Positions 1 through 9,276 of a DNA stretch of 64,000 nt are shown here, piece by piece. Source of the stretch: Hyphomicrobium sp. (lineage in GTDB: Bacteria > Pseudomonadota > Alphaproteobacteria > Rhizobiales > Hyphomicrobiaceae); the NCBI GenBank assembly GCA_003987725.1, contig RXJH01000008.1, positions 124,001 to 188,000 on the forward strand, read 5' to 3'. The notes under the pieces were generated by a model that saw only the letters and a program-made list of their open reading frames with translations, was not told the origin of the DNA and ran no database searches. Both the position numbers and the translations under genes were made by a program. Every line of letters starts with the position of its first letter. Position 1 is the first letter of the stretch.

Positions 1-1
1 G

Positions 2-550
2 GCGAACAGCGATCTCGTTGGTATCGACGCGGCGCTTGCGGCCGACCCGAACAAGGCGTTCAAGCTCCGCGACGCGATCACGGCAATGATCGGACATCTG
101 CGCGCGCGCGATGCGGATCAGCAATTTACGTATGTGCTGATCGACTGCCCGCCGTCGCTCAATCTGCTGACTCTCAACGCCATGTCCGCGGCGCATGCGG
201 TTCTCGTGCCGGTTCAATGCGAGTTCTTCGCGCTCGAAGGTATTTCGCAGTTGAAGGATTCCATCGAGCAGATCCGCGCGACGCTCAATCCGCGTCTCGA
301 AATTCAAGGCGTCGTGCTGACAATGCACGACGGCCGCACATCGCTGTCGCGCGAAGTCGCCGACAACGTCCGCGCCTTCTTCGGCAACAAGGTCTACGAC
401 ACGGTCATCCCGCGCAACACGCGCATTGCCGAGGCGCCATCGCACGGCAAGCCGATTCTTCTCTACGATTACGATTGCGCCGGCAGCCAGGCCTATATCC
501 GGCTCGCCACCGAAATCATGGAGCGCGAGCGGCGATACAAGGCCGCCTAA
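2..550 (+). CDS. parA: ParA chromosome-partitioning ATPase (5' end outside window)
   Basis: This is the C-terminal 182 residues of a ParA/Soj-type ATPase, which drives segregation of ParB-bound origin DNA. The reading frame is open at the left edge, so the start and the Walker A motif (KGGxGKT) lie outside the window. Visible are the Walker B stretch LIDCPPSLNLLTLNA and the family segment VLVPVQCEFFALEGISQL. The C-terminal region carries the VIPRNTRIAEAPSHGKP signature typical of chromosomal ParA. parB follows after 59 nt on the same strand, as in most alphaproteobacteria. The call rests on these family motifs and on the parA-parB order. Confidence 0.95.
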   Translation, partial: ANSDLVGIDAALAADPNKAFKLRDAITAMIGHLRARDADQQFTYVLIDCPPSLNLLTLNAMSAAHAVLVPVQCEFFALEGISQLKDSIEQIRATLNPRLEIQGVVLTMHDGRTSLSREVADNVRAFFGNKVYDTVIPRNTRIAEAPSHGKPILLYDYDCAGSQAYIRLATEIMERERRYKAA

Positions 551-609
551 GCAGCTAGAAAACCGCCGGATCAAAACGACAAACCGACAAGCAGGGGACT
601 GATAAGCAG

Positions 610-1488
610 ATGAACTCGATGGTGCCGAAGAGCCGCCTAGGCCGTGGCCTTGCCTCTCTCATCGGAGAACCGGCACCTCTCGGACATCGCCTTCCGCCCG
701 AGGGCGAGCAGCGCATGGTCTCGATCGCCGAGGTCAAGTCGAGCCCGCTCAACCCGCGCAAGGATTTCCGCGACGATGAACTCGCGGAGCTGGCGGAGTC
801 TATCCGCACCAAGGGTCTCGTCCAGCCGATCGTCGTTAGGCCGAACGGAATGTCGGGCGGCTACGAGATCGTCGCCGGTGAACGCCGGTGGCGCGCGGCG
901 CAAAAAGCCGGGATGCACACCATCCCCGTGATCATCCGCGAGCTCTCCGACCGCGAAGTCCTTGAGCTTGCGATCATCGAGAACGTTCAGCGGCAGGACT
1001 TGAACGCCATCGAAGAGGCGTCGGGCTATCGCGAGCTCGTCGAGCGCTTCGATTACAGCCAGGAACAGCTCTCCGAAATCATCGGCAAAAGCCGCAGCCA
1101 CGTCGCCAACACGCTCCGGCTGTTGAAGCTCCCCGCCCCCGTCCAGTCGCTCGTCCAGCAGGGCCAGCTGACGGCCGGTCACGCGCGTGCTCTGATCGGC
1201 CGCGCCGACGCTGAATCGCTGGCGAAGAAGATCATCGACGACAGCCTGAACGTCCGCGACGTCGAAGCGCTCGTCCAGCAGACGTTCGGTCAAGAGGGCC
1301 CGACTGGCGGCAACCGGCGTGCGCGCGACAAGGATGCCGACACGAAGGCCTTCGAGAAAGAGCTGACCGATCTCTTGGGGTTGAAGGTCGAAGTTCGGCG
1401 CGGGTCGGGCGAAACCGGCACCCTTACGATCCGGTACGGCAACTTCGACCAGCTGGACTACATTCGCCAACGCCTTGGCGGAGGTTGA
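610..1488 (+). CDS. parB: ParB partition protein (CTP-dependent DNA clamp)
   Basis: The product is 292 residues, normal for ParB. It binds parS sites and spreads as a CTP-loaded clamp that ParA moves. The N-terminal basic KSRLGRGLASLIGE (residues 7-20) is the ParA-interacting tail. The CTP-binding motif GERRWRA is at residues 90-96, after the segment SIRTKGLVQPIVVRP. A helix-turn-helix lies around residues 153-180 (SQEQLSEIIGKSRSHVANTL), and a C-terminal dimerisation region ends the protein. GGGGA precedes the ATG. I saw no parS-like palindrome (TGTTTCACGTGAAACA) in the window, so the binding sites are probably nearer the origin. Confidence 0.96.
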   Translation: MNSMVPKSRLGRGLASLIGEPAPLGHRLPPEGEQRMVSIAEVKSSPLNPRKDFRDDELAELAESIRTKGLVQPIVVRPNGMSGGYEIVAGERRWRAAQKAGMHTIPVIIRELSDREVLELAIIENVQRQDLNAIEEASGYRELVERFDYSQEQLSEIIGKSRSHVANTLRLLKLPAPVQSLVQQGQLTAGHARALIGRADAESLAKKIIDDSLNVRDVEALVQQTFGQEGPTGGNRRARDKDADTKAFEKELTDLLGLKVEVRRGSGETGTLTIRYGNFDQLDYIRQRLGGG

Positions 1489-1516
1489 GTTTTTAAGCTT
1501 TCTGTCGCAATTTTAG

Positions 1517-1545
1517 AGCCGCCGCTTGACGCTCTCGCGGCGGCT
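1517..1545 (+). terminator. GC-rich hairpin after parB
   Basis: Nine-base arms AGCCGCCGC (1517-1525) and GCGGCGGCT (1537-1545) pair perfectly around an 11-base loop, 29 bases after the parB stop. No U-run follows, so it is at best a weak terminator or a processing hairpin between parB and hisE. Confidence 0.4.
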
Positions 1546-1603
1546 TGATGCTGTGCGCGCCAAGGGGCTCGTGCGCTCGGGCCCAATAGCACGAGACACA
1601 AAC

Positions 1604-1936
1604 ATGAGTGATGTGAATACGTTGGAGCGTCTTGCCGCGCTCGTCCACTCGCGGCGTTCCGACACGAGTGGAAAGTCCTATACATCTCAACTGTTGACCG
1701 CCGGCACCGAGCGCTGCGCCAAGAAATTCGGCGAGGAAGCGGTGGAGGCCGTCATCGCTGCTTTAGGAAGCGATCCGGCGGCACTCAAGGCAGAAGCGGC
1801 GGACGTGCTTTATCACCTCCTCGTCCTGCTCGAATCCCGCAACATCTCTCTTCAGGAGGTCCTGAAGGTTCTGGACGGCCGCATGGGCACCTCGGGACTT
1901 GAAGAGAAGGCCTCCCGGACGCGAGGCGAATCGTGA
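1604..1936 (+). CDS. hisE: Phosphoribosyl-ATP pyrophosphatase
   Basis: This 110-residue protein matches HisE, the second enzyme of histidine synthesis, which hydrolyses phosphoribosyl-ATP to phosphoribosyl-AMP and pyrophosphate. It is an all-alpha MazG-like NTP pyrophosphatase. The metal-binding acidic pattern is visible in [14 protein letters not shown] and [17 protein letters not shown] chose the ATG at 1604 because homologues start close to the [12 protein letters not shown] helix; the frame is also open upstream to 1526. The rest of the his operon is not here. The stop overlaps the GTG of coaA (GTGA), so the two genes are probably translationally coupled. Confidence 0.93.
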   Translation: MSDVNTLERLAALVHSRRSDTSGKSYTSQLLTAGTERCAKKFGEEAVEAVIAALGSDPAALKAEAADVLYHLLVLLESRNISLQEVLKVLDGRMGTSGLEEKASRTRGES

Positions 1937-2952
1937 AAACGCGCGCCGCGGCTCGCAAGAAGGCGAAGGCGCAACCGCTGACGCAAGCGCAAGGCGAGGC
2001 GCACCGTCCGGAGAGTGTCCCCTTCTCCCCCTACCGCGTTTTCACGCGGGAGGAATGGGCGAGACTTCGTGCCGATACGCCGATGACGCTGAAGTCTAAT
2101 GAGCTCGAGCAGCTATCCGGCATCATCGAGGAGCTTTCGGTCGACGAGGTCGAGCAGATCTATTTGCCGTTGTCGCGCCTTCTCAATCTCTACGTCGCCG
2201 CTGCGCAAAAGCTGCATTCGGTGAGTTCCGAATTCCTCGGGCGCAAAGATACGAAAGTCCCCTTCATCATCGGCGTCGCGGGGTCCGTGGCCGTCGGCAA
2301 GAGCACGACGGCGCGTGTGTTGCGGGCACTTCTGGCACGTTGGCCCGACCATCCGCGCGTCGACCTGATGACGACCGACGGCTTTCTCTTTCCCAATGCC
2401 GAGCTGCAGCGCCGCGGCCTGATGGAGCGGAAAGGCTTTCCCGACAGCTTCGACACGGAACGGCTTTTGCGCTTTCTGGGCGACGTCAAATCCGGCGTGT
2501 CGCGCGTTTCGGCGCCCGTCTACTCGCACTTCCAATACGATATTCTTGCCGGCCAGGAAGTGTACGTGGAGCAGCCCGATATCCTTATCATCGAAGGCCT
2601 GAATATTCTTCAGCCTGCCGAAATGCCGAAAGACGGCGGGACGATTCCCTTCGTCTCGGATTTCATCGATTTCTCGATCTATATCGATGCCGATCCGGCG
2701 GTAATCGAGAAATGGTATTTGACGCGTTTCATGCGTCTCAGAAGCACGGCGTTTCGTGATCCCGGCGCTTACTTTCACAAATACGCGACGCTTGCCCCCG
2801 ACGAGGTGCGCCGCATCGCGCTGAAGCTATGGCGCGAGATCAACCTCAAGAACCTCGAAGAAAACATCCTTCCGACGCGCCGCCGTGCTCAGCTGATTTT
2901 GCAGAAGGGTGAAAGCCATCGCGTCGAGGTGGCGTCACTGCGCAAGCTCTGA
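1933..2952 (+). CDS. coaA: Pantothenate kinase, type I
   Basis: CoaA phosphorylates pantothenate, the first and regulated step of coenzyme A synthesis. The 339 residues align well with the E. coli type: [21 protein letters not shown] near the N-terminus, [11 protein letters not shown]-like helix, P-loop GSVAVGKST at residues 117-125, TTDGFLFPN, and the conserved PVYSHFQYD and DFSIYIDA segments. The start is a GTG overlapping the hisE stop. About 20 extra basic residues precede the conserved domain, so a later start cannot be excluded. hisE-coaA pairs are common in rhizobia. Confidence 0.95.
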   Translation: MKTRAAARKKAKAQPLTQAQGEAHRPESVPFSPYRVFTREEWARLRADTPMTLKSNELEQLSGIIEELSVDEVEQIYLPLSRLLNLYVAAAQKLHSVSSEFLGRKDTKVPFIIGVAGSVAVGKSTTARVLRALLARWPDHPRVDLMTTDGFLFPNAELQRRGLMERKGFPDSFDTERLLRFLGDVKSGVSRVSAPVYSHFQYDILAGQEVYVEQPDILIIEGLNILQPAEMPKDGGTIPFVSDFIDFSIYIDADPAVIEKWYLTRFMRLRSTAFRDPGAYFHKYATLAPDEVRRIALKLWREINLKNLEENILPTRRRAQLILQKGESHRVEVASLRKL

Positions 2953-2973
2953 GCTGGGTTTTGCGAAAAAGGC

Positions 2974-3003
2974 AAAAAAAATGGACCGCTTGGGGAAGCG
3001 GCC
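2974..3003 (-). terminator. Intrinsic terminator for the small minus-strand gene at 3070
   Basis: Arms CCGCTT (2986-2991) and AAGCGG (2996-3001) enclose a GGGG loop. Read on the minus strand, the hairpin is followed by a run of eight U (2981 down to 2974). It lies 66 bases past the stop of the minus-strand gene and supports that gene being transcribed. Confidence 0.7.
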
Positions 3004-3069
3004 CGTGAGTGATCACAGGAAAAGCTCAGAAATCGAATTGTCGGAATAGGCCGTCTTTGCGCAAAGGGC

Positions 3070-3363
3070 TTAGCGACTGTGCAGCATCGCCTGAGGCGTT
3101 GCCTCGGGGGAAATACCCGCCGCTGCGGGCGTGGTCCCGCGAAGGTCTTTTGTAAGCTCGATGCGCGTCTTCAACGAAAAGACTTTGTATTTATCGCGCA
3201 GGCGGCGAATCGCCGATGGGTTCGAATATCCCATCAACCGTATGGCGGTGGTCGGTCTCAATTCCGGATGTACCCTCAGCAACTCGTCCAGCCGTGCAAT
3301 ACGGTCGCTATCATCGATGCCGGTACCTTTCGGGCGGCCGCGGCGAATGGGAGAGTGAAGCAT
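3070..3363 (-). CDS. Small putative DNA-binding protein with AT-hook-like start
   Basis: I do not recognise this 97-residue protein as a named family. Its N-terminus is MLHSPIRRGRPKGTGIDD, where RRGRPKG resembles an AT-hook. It is followed by a helical stretch (RIARLDELLRVHPELRPTT, then AIRLMGYSNPSAIRRLRDKY) that reads like a helix-turn-helix. The C-terminus is Ala/Pro-rich. An in-frame ATG at 3426 would add 21 residues; I prefer 3363 because the conserved-looking part begins there. The intrinsic terminator at 2974-3003 and the palindrome upstream at 3445-3463 suggest its own transcription unit, possibly self-regulated. Function is inferred only. Confidence 0.6.
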   Translation of the reverse strand: MLHSPIRRGRPKGTGIDDSDRIARLDELLRVHPELRPTTAIRLMGYSNPSAIRRLRDKYKVFSLKTRIELTKDLRGTTPAAAGISPEATPQAMLHSR

Positions 3364-3444
3364 TTTGAGCGAACCTCGAAACGAAGCGATTCGATGGTTT
3401 CGAGATTGCGGGAATATATTCGTCAATTCCAGGGAGAATAAATG

Positions 3445-3463
3445 CGAGTCCGAATTGGACTCG
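3445..3463. promoter_or_regulatory. Palindrome upstream of the small DNA-binding protein gene
   Basis: CGAGTCC (3445-3451) and GGACTCG (3457-3463) form perfect 7-base arms around GAATT. It lies 82 bases upstream of the chosen ATG of the minus-strand gene. Such a site could be an operator; no factor can be named. Confidence 0.35.
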
Positions 3464-3557
3464 TTTCACCCCCTATACATTCTCTATCTGAACGCCATTC
3501 AGTCAGAATTGGCATTTCCGTACTTATTGAAATAGCCGTGTTGCAATAGCCCTGAAC

Positions 3558-4556
3558 CTACGAAATGACGCCGTGTTGCTTCGCGAATTCAGCGAGCGAA
3601 ACCGAGGGTCTGGCGCCGATGTGGCTGATGATTTCGGAAGCCGCGAGGCTCGCGAGCTTTCCGGCGATTTCGAGATTTAATCCCCGCGCATATCCGAAAA
3701 GGAATCCGGCCGCATATAAATCGCCAGCACCCGTCGTATCGACGACCTTTTCGACCGGAAATGGCGATATCGTAATCGATTGCTCTCCGGAATGAATCTC
3801 GGAGCCTTTGCCGCTGCGGGTGAGAACGGCGAGTTTCGCGTCTTTTCGCGCATTTTCCGCTGCGATCTCGAACGAGTCCGTTTGATAGAGAGATTTGATC
3901 TCCGATTCATTGGCGAAAAGAATATCGATGCCGGAGCGAATGAGTTCGAGGAATTCGCCGCGATGGCGATCGACGCAAAAGCCGTCCGAAAGCGTGAGCG
4001 CCGTTTTGCGTCCCGCTTTTTTTGCAGCGTTTAACGCCGAACGAAAAGCGGCTTTCGCTTGCGGCTCGTCGAACAAATATCCTTCGAGATAAAGAATGGA
4101 CGCAGCGCCAATCATTTCGAGGTCGAGCTGCGCTTCGGTGAAGCTCGTCGAAATGCCGAGGAACGTATTCATCGTGCGCTCCCCGTCAGGCGTCACGAGA
4201 ATGAGCGAACGCGATGTCGGCGCGCCGTTGGCGACCGCGGGCGCGTTGAACGCGACGCCGACGGAGCGAATGTCGTGGGAAAAGATTTTGCCGAAATCAT
4301 CGTCGGCGATGGTTCCGATGAATGCCGCGCGTCCGCCGAACGAGGCGACGCCTGCGATGGTATTGGCTGCCGATCCGCCTGAAATCTCGATGGCTGGTCC
4401 CATCGACGAATAGATCTTTTTGACTTCGTCGGCATCAACCAGACGCATGCTGCCTTTCGTTACGCCGACCGCGGCGAGAAAGGCGTCATCACATCGCCCA
4501 ATGATATCGACGATCGCGTTACCGATCCCGATCACGTCGTAACGCGTGTCCGTCAT
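3558..4556 (-). CDS. PfkB-family kinase, adenosine kinase-like
   Basis: This 332-residue protein is a ribokinase-fold (PfkB) kinase. The N-terminal signature is IGIGNAIVDIIG and the substrate-binding segment is ISGGSAANTIAGVASFGGRAAF. The anion-hole/catalytic motif DTTGAGD sits at residues 273-279 with the catalytic aspartate at its end. The length and the order of segments fit the alphaproteobacterial adenosine-kinase-like group, which phosphorylates nucleosides or sugars using ATP. The exact substrate cannot be read from sequence. It is encoded alone on the minus strand, 130-200 bases from the small DNA-binding gene and 60 bases from holA. Confidence 0.88.
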   Translation of the reverse strand: MTDTRYDVIGIGNAIVDIIGRCDDAFLAAVGVTKGSMRLVDADEVKKIYSSMGPAIEISGGSAANTIAGVASFGGRAAFIGTIADDDFGKIFSHDIRSVGVAFNAPAVANGAPTSRSLILVTPDGERTMNTFLGISTSFTEAQLDLEMIGAASILYLEGYLFDEPQAKAAFRSALNAAKKAGRKTALTLSDGFCVDRHRGEFLELIRSGIDILFANESEIKSLYQTDSFEIAAENARKDAKLAVLTRSGKGSEIHSGEQSITISPFPVEKVVDTTGAGDLYAAGFLFGYARGLNLEIAGKLASLAASEIISHIGARPSVSLAEFAKQHGVIS

Positions 4557-4619
4557 GTCGTCCCCCTTGCCATTTGCGCAGGCACTATAGGGACGCGAGA
4601 GGCCGTCGCAAGCCGCGCG

Positions 4620-5666
4620 CTAGCGGCCGCCCGCCGCAGTCGCCGACATTGCCGCCATCGCTGCGAGCGCCAAAATCAAGCGCTCGGCGAGAACGTCCTC
4701 CAAATTCGATGTCAGTCGCGCTGTCTTCGCCGTTTCGGCGATGCGCCGGAGCGCCTGATCGAGCTGCCCGCGAGACCAGCTGCGCACCTGCCGCGCGAAA
4801 CTGTCTTTCTGCTTGAAGAACAATGGTGGGCGGACGGATTTGAGCGCATCGTCGAGGCGAAGGCCCGCGTCGACGTCGCTCCTGACCCGATGCAGTTTCA
4901 GGAAGTAGCGCTGCACGATCAGGATGATCACCTGCGCGTTTTCGCCCGACCCGAGAGCCCGGCCGAAGTCGCTGATCGCATCCTTCGTGCGCCCCTCGGC
5001 GACGGCTTCGGCAATGCGTTCGAGCGCGAGCCCCGCCGCATCTCCTACGAGGCCCTCGACATCCTCGTGCGTGATGGAAGGCCGCCCAAGGCAGAAAAGC
5101 GCGAGCTTCTCGATCTCAGCTCGCGAAAGCGCGCGATCGGCGCCGAGCCGACTCTGCAGCAACGCGCGCGCGTCGCCCTCGATCGTCAGCGAAAACGACG
5201 AAAGAACTTCGGAAATCAGCGCGTCGATATCGGCTGCGGTATCGGGATAGCAGGCGACGGCGAAGCACTTCGCCTGGGTTTCGAAAAGGGACCGAAGGCT
5301 GTCATCCGCCTTGAGGTTACCCGCTTCGACAATCAAGAGGCCCTCGAGCGGCCCCGAAGTGAGAAGCGGCTTCAACAGCGCCGTCGAAACGCGCCGGCTC
5401 GCGATCGCGCGGACGATTCGGCGGCCCGAAAACATAGGCCGCGTCTGCAGCTCTGTCTCGAGGCGACCCGGATCCTCGTCGAGTTCAGTTTCGTCGATCT
5501 TGAGGACTTCGCCGGGAGGGTTCTCTCTCGCGGCCAGGCTTTTCGCGAGTGCCGCCGCCCGTTCGCTCACCAGACCCGGATCGGAGCCATGAAACAGCAC
5601 AGCCGCCAGATCGGCGGGCGGCGACTTCATGAAAGCTGAGGCTTGCTGTGGTTTGACGGCGGCCAT
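4620..5666 (-). CDS. holA: DNA polymerase III delta subunit
   Basis: HolA is the clamp-loader subunit that opens the beta sliding clamp. The 348 residues begin AAVKPQQASAFMKSPPADLAAVLFHGSDPGLV, matching the N-terminal domain that contacts beta. The central segment RALLQSRLGADRALSRAEIEKLALF is the family hallmark, here with alphaproteobacterial spelling. The C-terminal collar-domain helices finish the protein. It lies downstream of leuS and lptE on the same strand, the usual alphaproteobacterial order leuS-lptE-holA, with 38 bases to lptE. Confidence 0.92.
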   Translation of the reverse strand: MAAVKPQQASAFMKSPPADLAAVLFHGSDPGLVSERAAALAKSLAARENPPGEVLKIDETELDEDPGRLETELQTRPMFSGRRIVRAIASRRVSTALLKPLLTSGPLEGLLIVEAGNLKADDSLRSLFETQAKCFAVACYPDTAADIDALISEVLSSFSLTIEGDARALLQSRLGADRALSRAEIEKLALFCLGRPSITHEDVEGLVGDAAGLALERIAEAVAEGRTKDAISDFGRALGSGENAQVIILIVQRYFLKLHRVRSDVDAGLRLDDALKSVRPPLFFKQKDSFARQVRSWSRGQLDQALRRIAETAKTARLTSNLEDVLAERLILALAAMAAMSATAAGGR

Positions 5667-5704
5667 CGGGGTGCTCTTCTAGGGGCTCGCCCTAGATACC
5701 AGAG

Positions 5705-6241
5705 CTAGACGTTCCCGGTCGATAAGACTGCGAGCAGCCGCGTCTGGATCTCTTGGCCAACGGTTTCCGCTGCCCGGTTTTCCGCGTCCTGCCGGGCTGA
5801 GACGTTTGCGAAGATCGACGACACGCGGTCGAACGAGGCGCGGCCGTAGCTCGTGCCCTGCGCGACCACTTTCTTGTCGGACAACCGGATGAGGCTGAAC
5901 GTCGCGTCGACGCTGTAGATCTGGTTGCCGGCGTTTCCGTCCACGGCAACGAGCATCGAGGTGACAGACTCACGAATGGCGATGTCGAGACGGTACAGCG
6001 GGGGCTTCTGAGCCCCACCGCCGGTCGTCTGGTAGATCAGCTCGTTGCGGATGCGCTGGCCGACCCGGCCCGGAATGGGTGCGATATCGACAGTCGCCAA
6101 TCGTTCGGTGACAGCCGCCCCACCGATCAACGATGAGCCATAGAGCGGACGGAAACCACCGTCGCCGCAACCCGCCAACGCTGAAAGGGCAATGAAAGCT
6201 GAAGCCGCGACGAGACCGCGCGCAACCGTCAGGCTGCACAT
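5705..6241 (-). CDS. lptE: LPS-assembly lipoprotein LptE
   Basis: LptE plugs the LptD outer-membrane barrel that inserts lipopolysaccharide. From the ATG at 6241 the protein has 178 residues and starts with a lipoprotein signal (MCSLTVARGLVAASAFIALS) ending in the lipobox LAGC with Cys25. GFRPLYG follows directly, the usual start of the mature alphaproteobacterial LptE. I chose 6241 because GGGGACGAGG lies just upstream and the signal peptide starts there. An ATG at 6277 would add 12 residues and overlap the leuS end. The gene sits between leuS and holA, as in related genomes. Confidence 0.88.
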   Translation of the reverse strand: MCSLTVARGLVAASAFIALSALAGCGDGGFRPLYGSSLIGGAAVTERLATVDIAPIPGRVGQRIRNELIYQTTGGGAQKPPLYRLDIAIRESVTSMLVAVDGNAGNQIYSVDATFSLIRLSDKKVVAQGTSYGRASFDRVSSIFANVSARQDAENRAAETVGQEIQTRLLAVLSTGNV

Positions 6242-6263
6242 GCCTCGTCCCCCAATCCGCCCC

Positions 6264-8888
6264 TCAACCAACGACATTCACGATCCTCTGCGGAACGACG
6301 ATAACTTTTTTCGGCGGCCGCCCGTCTAACGCACGCACCACCGATCCAAGCTGCAACGCCGCCGCTTCAACTTCCTCGGCTTTCGCACTGCGCGAAATCA
6401 CGAGTTCGTCCCGTCGCTTACCATTAACCTGTACGGCAATGGTGACTTGATCGTCAACGAGCAGCTCGGGTTCCGGCGCTGGCCAAGGTTCATTCGCGAC
6501 CAGCGTGTTGTATCCGAGCCGCGCCCAGCATTCTTCCGCCAAATGCGGCATCATCGGGCCGATCATCAAAACCAGGAATTCCCCAGCCTCCCGGACGGCC
6601 CAGGCGACGTCCGGCCCGCTCTTGGATAAACCCGCTTGGAGAACATTGGACAATTCGTGGATGTTCGCGACCGCCACGTTGAAACGCAACGCTTCAATGG
6701 AGCGGCCAACCGCATCCAGCGCCCGGTGCGCCGCCTTTCGAACCTCGAGGGCCTCGGGACCGAACGACGCCGGTTTCGGACCCTTTTCACCAGGATAGGC
6801 CTCTGCAATTTCGTCGACGATCCGCCAGACGCGCTGGATGAACCGCCCCGCGCCCGCGACGCCGGCCTCGGTCCAGATGACGTCGCGCTCCGGCGGGCTG
6901 TCCGAAAGCATGAACCAGCGGGCGCAATCGGCGCCGTAATGGGCGATGATGTCGTCGGGATCCACGACATTCTTCTTGTTTTTCGACATCTTTTCGATGC
7001 TGCCGATCACGGCCGGACGGCCGCTCGATATCTCGACAGCTCGGCGATTGGCGCCTTCACCTTCGAGCCGGACATCGCTCGGCAGAAGCCACACCCCATC
7101 CTCGGACTTGTAGGTCTCGTGGGTCACCATGCCTTGAGTGAAGAGCGCTGCGAATGGTTCACGCGTATTCGTCGCGAATGTGAGATGCCCCGTGTCGCAC
7201 ATCGCCCGCACGAAGAACCGCGAATAGAGAAGGTGCAAAATCGCGTGCTCGATGCCGCCGATATACTGATCGACTGGCAACCAATACTGCGCCGCGCTTC
7301 TGTCGACGGGCGTCTCTGCCTCCGGCGCCGTGAAACGAACGAAATACCATGACGAATCGACGAACGTATCCATCGTGTCGGTTTCGCGCAGTGCCGCTTC
7401 CCCGCAGATCGGGCAGTTGACGTGCTTCCACGTCGGATGCCGGTCGAGCGGATTGCCGGGCTTATCGAACGTCGCGTCTTCTGGCAGTTCGATCGGCAGA
7501 TCCTTTTCCGGCACTGGAACGACGCCATGCGTCTTGCAGTGGATGATCGGGATCGGGCAGCCCCAATAGCGCTGGCGCGAGATGCCCCAATCTCTGAGCC
7601 TGTAATTGACTTTGCGCGTGCCCTGCGGCCGTGATCCGAGCGTCTGCTTTTCGAGACGCTTCGCCGCTTCGTCGAAGGCGGCAGCTGTCGAAAGGCCGTC
7701 GAGAAACCGCGAATTGATCAGCGTGCCGTCGTCCTCGTAGGCCTTGTTGGTTAGCTCGAATGTCTCGGCCTTTTCGCCCGGCGGCAAGATCACGGGCACC
7801 ACGGGAAGATCGTAGCGGCGAGCGAAATCCATGTCGCGCTGGTCACCGGACGGACAGCCGAAGATGGCGCCTGTGCCATATTCCATCAGCACGAAATTGG
7901 CGACGTAGACCGGCAGCTGCCAGCTGGGGTCGAACGGATGCACGGCGCGAATTCCCGTATCGTAACCGCGCTTTTCAGCGGATTCGATATCGGCAACGGA
8001 GGTGCCCATGCGCCGGCATTCTTCGCAGAACGCGGCGAGCTTCTCGTCTTTTTCAGCGGCCGCCTTGGCCAGCGGATGGTCTGCCGCGACGGCAAGAAAC
8101 GACGCGCCGAACAGCGTGTCTGGCCGCGTCGTGTAGACTTCAAGCTCGCTGAAATCTTTCGGCGAAGTTTTCTGATCGAGCGCCCAGCGGACGAGCATGC
8201 CTTCCGAGCGGCCGATCCAGTTCGCCTGCATCAGGCGTACCTTCTCGGGCCAGTTGACGAGCGTATCGAGGTCGCTCAGCAGCTCGTCGGCATAATCGGT
8301 GATCTTGAAGAACCACTGCGTCAGCTCGCGTTGCTCGACGAGCGCGCCGGATCGCCAGCCGCGTCCGTCGATCACCTGCTCGTTGGCGAGCACCGTGTGG
8401 TCGACCGGGTCCCAGTTGACCTTCGAGGACTTGCGGTAGGCGATCCCCTTTTTCAGGAAATCGAGGAACAGCTTCTGCTGATGCTTGTAGTAGCTCGGCG
8501 AGCACGTCGCGATCTCGCGTGACCAGTCGAGCGACAGGCCCATCGATTTGAGCTGTCCGCGCATCGTGTCGATGTTGGCATAAGTCCATGTGCCGGGATG
8601 GACTTTGCGTTCCATCGCGGCGTTTTCCGCCGGCATGCCGAAGGCGTCCCAGCCCATCGGATGCAGCACGTTGAAACCGCGGGCCCGCTTGTAGCGCGCG
8701 ACGACGTCGCCCATCGCATAGTTGCGGACATGGCCCATGTGGATGCGGCCCGATGGATACGGGAACATCTCGAGGACATAGGACTTGGGACGGCTGGGAT
8801 CCTCGGAGGCGCGAAAGATCTCGCCCTTCTCCCAGACGGATTGCCAGTGTTTTTCGCGCTCGGCCGCGTTGTAGCGTTCAGTGGCCAT
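6264..8888 (-). CDS. leuS: Leucyl-tRNA synthetase
   Basis: LeuS charges tRNA-Leu and edits mischarged amino acids. The product has 874 residues from the ATG at 8888; an ATG at 8909 would add seven. The class I signature appears as HMGH in [16 protein letters not shown], and KMSKNKK is at about residues 633-639. The CP1 editing domain is present with the [10 protein letters not shown] segment. A zinc-like cysteine set ([13 protein letters not shown]) is seen in the middle. The C-terminal anticodon and LeuS-specific domains are complete. It heads the minus-strand run with lptE and holA. Confidence 0.97.
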   Translation of the reverse strand: MATERYNAAEREKHWQSVWEKGEIFRASEDPSRPKSYVLEMFPYPSGRIHMGHVRNYAMGDVVARYKRARGFNVLHPMGWDAFGMPAENAAMERKVHPGTWTYANIDTMRGQLKSMGLSLDWSREIATCSPSYYKHQQKLFLDFLKKGIAYRKSSKVNWDPVDHTVLANEQVIDGRGWRSGALVEQRELTQWFFKITDYADELLSDLDTLVNWPEKVRLMQANWIGRSEGMLVRWALDQKTSPKDFSELEVYTTRPDTLFGASFLAVAADHPLAKAAAEKDEKLAAFCEECRRMGTSVADIESAEKRGYDTGIRAVHPFDPSWQLPVYVANFVLMEYGTGAIFGCPSGDQRDMDFARRYDLPVVPVILPPGEKAETFELTNKAYEDDGTLINSRFLDGLSTAAAFDEAAKRLEKQTLGSRPQGTRKVNYRLRDWGISRQRYWGCPIPIIHCKTHGVVPVPEKDLPIELPEDATFDKPGNPLDRHPTWKHVNCPICGEAALRETDTMDTFVDSSWYFVRFTAPEAETPVDRSAAQYWLPVDQYIGGIEHAILHLLYSRFFVRAMCDTGHLTFATNTREPFAALFTQGMVTHETYKSEDGVWLLPSDVRLEGEGANRRAVEISSGRPAVIGSIEKMSKNKKNVVDPDDIIAHYGADCARWFMLSDSPPERDVIWTEAGVAGAGRFIQRVWRIVDEIAEAYPGEKGPKPASFGPEALEVRKAAHRALDAVGRSIEALRFNVAVANIHELSNVLQAGLSKSGPDVAWAVREAGEFLVLMIGPMMPHLAEECWARLGYNTLVANEPWPAPEPELLVDDQVTIAVQVNGKRRDELVISRSAKAEEVEAAALQLGSVVRALDGRPPKKVIVVPQRIVNVVG

Positions 8889-9276
8889 GGGGCCTTGGAT
8901 CTCGTTCAAGAATTCGTGGAAAGCCGTAAAGAGCCCGAATGGTAAAGCCGGTCAAGTCGTTGGCACAACAATCGGTAGGCCCAGGGCTGCAGGATCATGT
9001 TGCGCCCGAGCAATCGCCTACATGAGCCGGCGGCCACGTCAAGGTTGCAGTCACAACAAAAGGCCGGGCAGAAGAGTGCTATCGCCGGAGCGGCACGGAA
9101 TGGGATGGGATGGGCTCTGTCGAGGAGGGTCGAGGCGTGGCGGGTAGCTCGACCAATGCCAATTCGCCTAAAAAACGGAAGATAGCGTTGGAAAGCGCCC
9201 TAAGAGCGTGGCGCAACGCTATGCGCCGGATCACGCACCCAAATATTGAGCACGTGATCCGGCGAGGAGTTCAGTT
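8889..9276. other. Intergenic stretch between leuS and the GlcG-like gene
   Basis: No convincing gene is seen. The leuS promoter should lie at the left side, reading leftward. The stretch holds three tandem copies of ATGGG near 9095-9115. Two inverted repeats sit towards the right end: AGCGTT...AACGCT with inner GCGCC/GGCGC (about 9184-9220), and a 12-base perfect pair at 9224-9264. On the minus strand the first of these is followed by a six-U run (9175-9170), fitting a terminator for the GlcG-like gene. Confidence 0.5.
9224..9264 (-). terminator. Perfect 12-bp inverted repeat behind the GlcG-like gene
   Basis: CGCCGGATCACG (9224-9235) and CGTGATCCGGCG (9253-9264) are perfectly complementary around a 17-base spacer. 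The element begins 12 bases past the stop of the minus-strand GlcG-like gene. No U-run follows directly, so it may act together with the next hairpin (9184-9220), which is followed by U6. Confidence 0.5.

Noticed and set aside
637-1470. 277-codon minus-strand frame opposite parB
   Set aside because: Antisense shadow of a confident gene.
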